Below, piece by piece: positions 63,884-64,000 of a stretch of DNA of 64,000 bases. A program made the translations under genes and the position numbers. The DNA comes from Ficedula albicollis (Eukaryota; Chordata; Aves; Passeriformes; Muscicapidae), in contig NC_021678.1 of assembly GCF_000247815.1 (NCBI RefSeq), forward strand, positions 1,787,345 through 1,851,344, written 5' to 3'. Position 1 is the stretch's first letter. Each line of letters opens with the position of its first letter. A model generated the notes under the pieces. The model made no database searches. It was not told where the DNA came from and saw only the letters and a list, made by a program, of their open reading frames with translations.

Positions 63884-64000
63884 TGCAGACTGATGTGTGA
63901 TCCCAGGGACATCGGGAACAGCGTGCCATGGCACAATTGCAGACTGATGTGCGATCCCAGGGACATCGGGAACAGCGTGCCATGCTGCAGACTGATGTGT
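63884..64000. repeat. Short minisatellite cut by the window end
   Basis: The unit tgcagactgatgtgtgatcc, cagggacatcgggaacagcg, tgccatg repeats at 63884, 63938 and 63986 (spacings 54 and 48). The third copy is cut by the edge, so the array may continue. Confidence 0.85.

Overview
The window looks like a stretch of bird (probably songbird) nuclear genome. The reasons are split vertebrate genes with GT-AG introns, several CR1 LINE 3' ends (the typical avian repeat) and endogenous-retrovirus solo LTRs. The gene set and orientation match the vertebrate CDH23 neighbourhood (human 10q22.1): PSAP, VSIR and C10orf105 on one strand and CDH23 on the other, with VSIR and C10orf105 lying inside CDH23 introns.

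Layout on the + strand. Bases 1-2357 hold the last three coding exons of prosaposin (PSAP). Bases 5305-13374 hold a second, complete prosaposin-like gene in the same orientation (15 coding exons, 517 codons plus stop, phases all consistent), which I read as a tandem paralogue of PSAP. From 15002 to 58137 the - strand carries 41 exons of cadherin-23. They sum to 6705 nt (2235 codons including the stop, one open frame) and encode EC11 (part) to EC27, the membrane-adjacent domain, the transmembrane segment and the cytoplasmic tail ending in ITEL. CDH23 and the prosaposin paralogue are convergent. VSIR (VISTA) occupies 36693-47154 (+) inside the CDH23 intron 35163-51247. C10orf105, with a single coding exon, occupies 62660-63055 (+) upstream of the first visible CDH23 exon.

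What the genes do. PSAP and its paralogue are secretory/lysosomal precursors of sphingolipid activator proteins. CDH23 is a long cadherin of hair-cell tip links that binds harmonin through its tail. VSIR is a B7-like immune-checkpoint membrane protein. C10orf105 is a small single-pass membrane protein of unknown function. They share a locus, not a pathway.

Unusual structure. Mobile or duplicated DNA sits unusually close to splice sites: a solo LTR 8 nt inside a CDH23 donor, a 573-bp inverted-repeat-ended insertion near another CDH23 donor, a solo LTR ending 38 nt before the VSIR exon 2 start, a 109-bp duplication of a CDH23 donor and a triplicated CDH23 acceptor. Six runs of 24-1078 uninterrupted G, two of them flanked by duplicated sequence, are most likely assembly artefacts. 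One of them breaks the reading frame of VSIR exon 6.
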